DNA of 6,999 bases from Clostridia bacterium (GTDB lineage Bacteria; Bacillota_A; Clostridia; Christensenellales; Aristaeellaceae): contig JAFUPT010000112.1 of assembly GCA_017481065.1 (NCBI GenBank), forward strand, positions 1 to 6,999. The letters run 5' to 3'. The notes beneath the pieces are model-generated. The model was given only the letters and a program-made list of their open reading frames with translations, searched no databases and had not been told where the DNA came from. The position numbers and the translations under genes were made by a program. The stretch's first letter is position 1. Every line of letters starts with the position of its first letter. Below are positions 5,846 through 6,999 of the stretch, one piece after another.

Positions 5846-6547
5846 ATGCAATATTCCCGCGAAGTTGAGGAAATGGTATGCGTTGCCAAGGGCCCGAACC
5901 ACGGCCCGGCACCGATCCCGGAAGAGGGCAAGTGGGTTCAGGCCAAGGAAATCTCTGATATTTCCGGCTTTACCCATGGCATCGGCTGGTGCGCTCCCCA
6001 GCAGGGCGCCTGCAAGCTGTCCCTGAACATCAAGAAGGGCATCATTGAGGAAGCTCTCGTTGAAACCATCGGCTGCTCCGGCATGACCCATTCCGCCGCT
6101 ATGGCAAGCGAAATCCTGCCCGGCAAGACCATTCTCGAGGCTCTGAACACCGACCTCGTTTGCGACGCCATCAACACCGCAATGCGCGAGCTGTTCCTGC
6201 AGGTTGTTTATGGCCGCACCCAGTCCGCTTTCTCTGATGACGGTCTGGTTATCGGCGCTGGCCTGGAAGACCTGGGCAAGGGCCTGCGTTCTCAGGTTGG
6301 CACTATGTACGGCACCAAGGCCAAGGGCTCCCGCTATCTGGAAATGGCAGAAGGCTATGTTCTGGAAATGGCTCTGGATGCTGACAACCAGGTTTGCGGC
6401 TACAAGTTCCTCTCCCTCGGCAAGATGATGGACGCCATCAAGAAGGGCATGTCCCCCAACGAGGCATATGAGAAGAACATCAGCACCTACGGCCGCTTCA
6501 AGGCCGAAGATGGCGCAGTTGCCTGGATCGACCCGCGCAAGCAGTAA
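5846..6547 (+). CDS. NifU/IscU-like iron-sulfur scaffold-related protein
   Basis: This 233-residue cytosolic protein contains a region like the NifU/IscU N-terminal scaffold domain, roughly residues 45-135. GACKLSLNIKKGIIEEALVE leads into TIGCSGMTHSAAMASEILPGKTILEAL, resembling the GDALRL...FGCGSAIASSSALTEMVKG...EAL pattern of NifU. Cys77 aligns with the second cluster ligand. In my by-eye alignment the first and third canonical Cys are not in place, although Cys49, Cys56 and Cys106 are nearby. The ~95-residue C-terminal tail (Gly-rich, then EMAEGYVLEMALD and SPNEAYEKN) is not part of classical IscU. The ATG at 5846 has AAAGGAGG seven bases upstream. It is first in a two-gene unit with the GGGtGRT gene, 15 bases apart. 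GTT is used for 12 of 13 Val and GCG never, signs of very high expression. Such proteins are, as I recall, annotated as Fe-S scaffold; the true role is unclear. Confidence 0.75.
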   Translation: MQYSREVEEMVCVAKGPNHGPAPIPEEGKWVQAKEISDISGFTHGIGWCAPQQGACKLSLNIKKGIIEEALVETIGCSGMTHSAAMASEILPGKTILEALNTDLVCDAINTAMRELFLQVVYGRTQSAFSDDGLVIGAGLEDLGKGLRSQVGTMYGTKAKGSRYLEMAEGYVLEMALDADNQVCGYKFLSLGKMMDAIKKGMSPNEAYEKNISTYGRFKAEDGAVAWIDPRKQ

Positions 6548-6562
6548 TAGGAGGTGTGCATA

Positions 6563-6999
6563 ATGGCTCTGTTTGAAGGTTATGAAAGACGCATGCCCCA
6601 GCTCCAGCCCGTTCTGGACAAGTACGGCTTCAAGGATTTTGAGGAGCTGAAGGCTTACAACAACTCCAAGGGCATCGATGCATACAAGATCGTTGAAGGC
6701 ATCCAGCCCATCGCTTTCGAAAATGCCAAGTGGGCTTATGAGCTCGGCGCTGCTATCGCTCTGAAGAAGGGCGTTAAGACCGCTGCTGAAGCTGCTGAGT
6801 GCATCGGCGAAGGCCTGCAGGCCTTCTGCATCCCCGGTTCTGTTGCTGACCAGCGTCAGGTTGGTATCGGCCACGGCAACCTGGGCGCAATGCTGCTGCG
6901 CGAAGAGACCGAGTGCTTCTGCTTCCTGGCAGGCCACGAATCCTTTGCAGCTGCTGAGGGCGCAATCGGTATCGCCCGCAACGCCAACAAGGTTCGCAA
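6563..6999 (+). CDS. GGGtGRT-family protein, N-terminal 145 codons (cut by the right edge)
   Basis: The visible part matches my memory of the GGGtGRT protein family (about 330 residues, function unknown to me). It opens MALFEGYERR, then KIVEGIQPIAFENAKWAYELGA at about 43-64, EGLQAFCIPGSVADQRQVG at about 85-103, HGNLGAMLL at about 106-114, and FLAGHESFAAAEGAIGIARNANKVR at the window edge. The GGGTGRT motif that names the family lies in the missing C-terminal half, so it could not be checked. No membrane segment or signal peptide is seen. AGGAGGTG (6549-6556), a near-perfect anti-16S match, is six bases before the ATG. All six Val codons are GTT. It follows the NifU-like gene by 15 bases and should be co-transcribed, which suggests the two proteins work together, perhaps in a metal- or cluster-dependent process. 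Confidence 0.85.
   Translation, partial: MALFEGYERRMPQLQPVLDKYGFKDFEELKAYNNSKGIDAYKIVEGIQPIAFENAKWAYELGAAIALKKGVKTAAEAAECIGEGLQAFCIPGSVADQRQVGIGHGNLGAMLLREETECFCFLAGHESFAAAEGAIGIARNANKVR

Noticed and set aside
5705..6937. A 410-codon open frame on the minus strand opposite the NifU-like and GGGtGRT genes
   Set aside because: It results from strong codon bias of the plus-strand genes. The product is an Ala/Leu-rich composition shadow with no motif, and it runs through the promoter and leader of the real genes.

Overview
The window looks like a chromosomal housekeeping segment of a moderately GC-rich Gram-positive anaerobe, probably Bacillota class Clostridia. The pointers are strong GGAGG-type ribosome binding sites, extended -10 (TGnTATAAT) promoters, the shared type of ECF transporter module followed by truA, and a NifU-like/GGGtGRT gene pair that I associate with anaerobic Firmicutes. 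Genus cannot be read from the sequence. I see no insertion sequence, CRISPR array, tRNA, rRNA or phage gene.

Layout. (1) Positions 1-706, minus strand: the N-terminal 235 codons of phosphoglycerate kinase (pgk), running off the left edge. (2) Positions 707-901: a 195-bp AT-rich divergent control region with extended -10 elements facing both ways and a 12-bp perfect palindrome. (3) Positions 902-5646, plus strand: seven tightly packed genes, namely ecfA1, ecfA2, ecfT, truA, a short pyrophosphatase-like gene, a YbaK/EbsC-type deacylase and a HAD-family hydrolase. Gaps are 12 bases or less and three junctions overlap, so this is almost certainly one operon. (4) Positions 5647-5845: a 15-bp perfect GC-rich hairpin, then the best promoter in the window (TTCACA-N17-TATAAT with an extended -10 and an upstream A-tract) and a roughly 70-nt leader with two small hairpins. 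(5) Positions 5846-6999, plus strand: a NifU-like scaffold protein and the first 145 codons of a GGGtGRT-family protein, cut by the right edge.

How the genes fit together. EcfA1, EcfA2 and EcfT form the energising module for vitamin and metal uptake. No substrate-binding S component lies in the operon, which suggests a module shared by S components encoded elsewhere. The downstream genes deal with tRNA modification (TruA), mischarged tRNA (YbaK type) and phosphate-ester chemistry (PPase-like, HAD).

The last gene pair is the most intriguing part. Both its promoter and its codon choice (18 of 19 valine codons are GTT, against 0 of 22 in ecfT) predict very high expression, resembling glycolytic pgk, yet its biochemical role is not established as far as I know. 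Two other proteins carry altered catalytic residues: the PPase-like protein has a shortened fold and a changed metal-binding motif, and the HAD protein has Asn in place of the second catalytic Asp.
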